64,000 nucleotides of DNA, taken from NCBI GenBank assembly GCA_965207335.1, contig OZ242267.1, forward strand, positions 310,001 to 374,000, read 5' to 3'. Positions 63,139-64,000 of this stretch are shown here, in pieces. The stretch's first letter is position 1, and every line of letters starts with the position of its first letter. A program made the translations under genes and the position numbers. The notes beneath the pieces are model-generated. The model saw only the letters and a list, made by a program, of their open reading frames with translations, searched no databases and was not told the DNA's origin. This stretch comes from G965207335 sp965207335 (GTDB lineage: Bacteria > Pseudomonadota > Gammaproteobacteria > PS1 > Pseudothioglobaceae).

Positions 63139-64000
63139 TTATTTATATCCTGTGCTTAGTTTGCTTTCTAATTTGCTTGAATATCTAGACATAGTATATA
63201 GAATAATCCAAAATACTATGGCAACAAAAACAAATCCCTCTATATCCATACCTATCCAATTAGCATCACTAACTGCTAATTTCACAACTCCTAGCATGTC
63301 AAATAAGCCTATAATTAATACTAAGGTAGTATCTTTAAATAAAGCAATAAAAGAGCCTGTTAAATTAGGGATAGATACTTTTAATGCTTGAGGTAAAATA
63401 ATAAATATCATTTTTTGGGTAAAACTTAACCCCATAGAGTCTGCTGCCTCATATTGCCCTTTTGGTATTGCCTGTAAGCCACCACGAATTATTTCAGCTA
63501 TATATGCGGTTTGAAACAGGGTAATACCTACTAATGCTCTTAACAATTTATCTACTTCAACTCCTGAACTAAAAAATAATGGCAATACTACAGATGCCAT
63601 AAATAAAATACTAATTAACGGAACACCTCTTATAAACTCTATATAAATTATGCTTAAATACTTAATTGCTGGCATTTTTGAGTTTCGCCCTAGTGCTAGC
63701 ATTAATCCTATTGGAAACGATACTACTATACCAGTTGTTGCAATAATTAGAGTTAGAAATAACCCTCCCCATTTATCGGTATCAATTATTGATAAAAATA
63801 AACCCCCATGAAGTATGTAAAAAGTAAAAAATGGAAATAATAAAATAACTAACATTATTGCTTTTCTTCTTTTCACGGTGTTTTTTATCATTTTTATAGC
63901 AAAAAACAAAATTGGAACACTAAGCAATACTAAATTAGGACGCCAGTAAGAATCATTTGGATACAAGCCGTATATAAATATATTAAATTTATCAAAGATA
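63139..64000 (-). CDS. aapM: Amino acid ABC transporter permease, AapM/YhdY type, 5' end beyond the window
   Basis: The frame is open to the window edge (287 codons seen); an apparent TTG start at 63966 is internal, because the upstream FNIFIYGLYPNDSYWRPNL has the shape of the AapM/YhdY family. The C-terminal permease domain begins LFLTLIIATTGIVVSFPIG and has the EAA-like loop with QYEAADSMGLSFTQKMIFI-type sequence. At least six hydrophobic segments are visible. With aapP it imports L-amino acids; the partner permease and binding protein should lie beyond position 64000. Confidence 0.87.
   Translation of the reverse strand, partial: IFDKFNIFIYGLYPNDSYWRPNLVLLSVPILFFAIKMIKNTVKRRKAIMLVILLFPFFTFYILHGGLFLSIIDTDKWGGLFLTLIIATTGIVVSFPIGLMLALGRNSKMPAIKYLSIIYIEFIRGVPLISILFMASVVLPLFFSSGVEVDKLLRALVGITLFQTAYIAEIIRGGLQAIPKGQYEAADSMGLSFTQKMIFIILPQALKVSIPNLTGSFIALFKDTTLVLIIGLFDMLGVVKLAVSDANWIGMDIEGFVFVAIVFWIILYTMSRYSSKLESKLSTGYK

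Overview
The window is a very A+T-rich stretch (roughly 30% G+C by eye) of a Gram-negative, probably gammaproteobacterial chromosome. The call rests on outer-membrane biogenesis genes (lptD, surA, bamD), the orders hflK-hflC-hisZ-purA, surA-lptD, DUF502-aspS and dacA-D-amino-acid transaminase, a short 4.5S RNA, and AmgK/MurU cell-wall recycling genes. Many mini-elements, broken genes and decayed repeats suggest a lineage with relaxed selection, possibly host-associated; no species is claimed.

Layout. 1-8.5 kb: a large surface lipoprotein cut by the window edge, tRNA-Lys, aspS, DUF502, infA, tRNA-Leu, the sodium-pumping oxaloacetate decarboxylase oadGAB and marC. 8.6-14.3 kb: a peptide precursor with a nitrile-hydratase-like leader, a decayed second copy, and a convergent four-gene membrane operon (MotA/TolQ/ExbB-like channel, two ExbD-like single-TM proteins, and a tandem formylglycine-generating-enzyme-like protein). 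14.3-22.3 kb: a decayed integron and repeat field. It holds an N-terminal intI remnant on the plus strand, divergent minus-strand cassettes (HAD/PRTase/DprA-like operon, a HEPN-like protein, a secreted protein, a NERD nuclease-like protein), two complete attC-like sites and a half site, a REP-associated transposase fragment, and several repeat families.

22.3-32.8 kb: yciI-like, dapB, dacA, D-amino-acid transaminase, amgK, murU; then a run of three precursors with the same leader type and Ser/Thr/Gly-rich repetitive cores; 4.5S RNA, a CmoA-like methyltransferase, a second repeat field, htpX and map. 32.8-64 kb: mostly housekeeping (spoT, bamD, MFS, ssb, moaE, lysS, Fic, dinG, ispB, rlmE, typA, rlmB, surA, lptD, hflKC, hisZ, purA, rnr, transporters, aapP and partial aapM), with a fifth, divergent precursor at 42 kb.

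Most interesting: (i) at least five leader-sharing RiPP-type precursors at three loci with no recognisable maturation enzyme beside them; (ii) a proton-channel motor operon with two different ExbD-like subunits and a SUMF1-fold protein, similar in composition to gliding/type IX motors (GldK/GldL/GldM), next to one precursor; (iii) a decayed integron whose surviving cassettes look like defence or nucleotide-signalling genes; (iv) a 164-bp terminal-inverted-repeat mini-element present at least seven times, one copy of which supplies the only visible start codon of rlmB.
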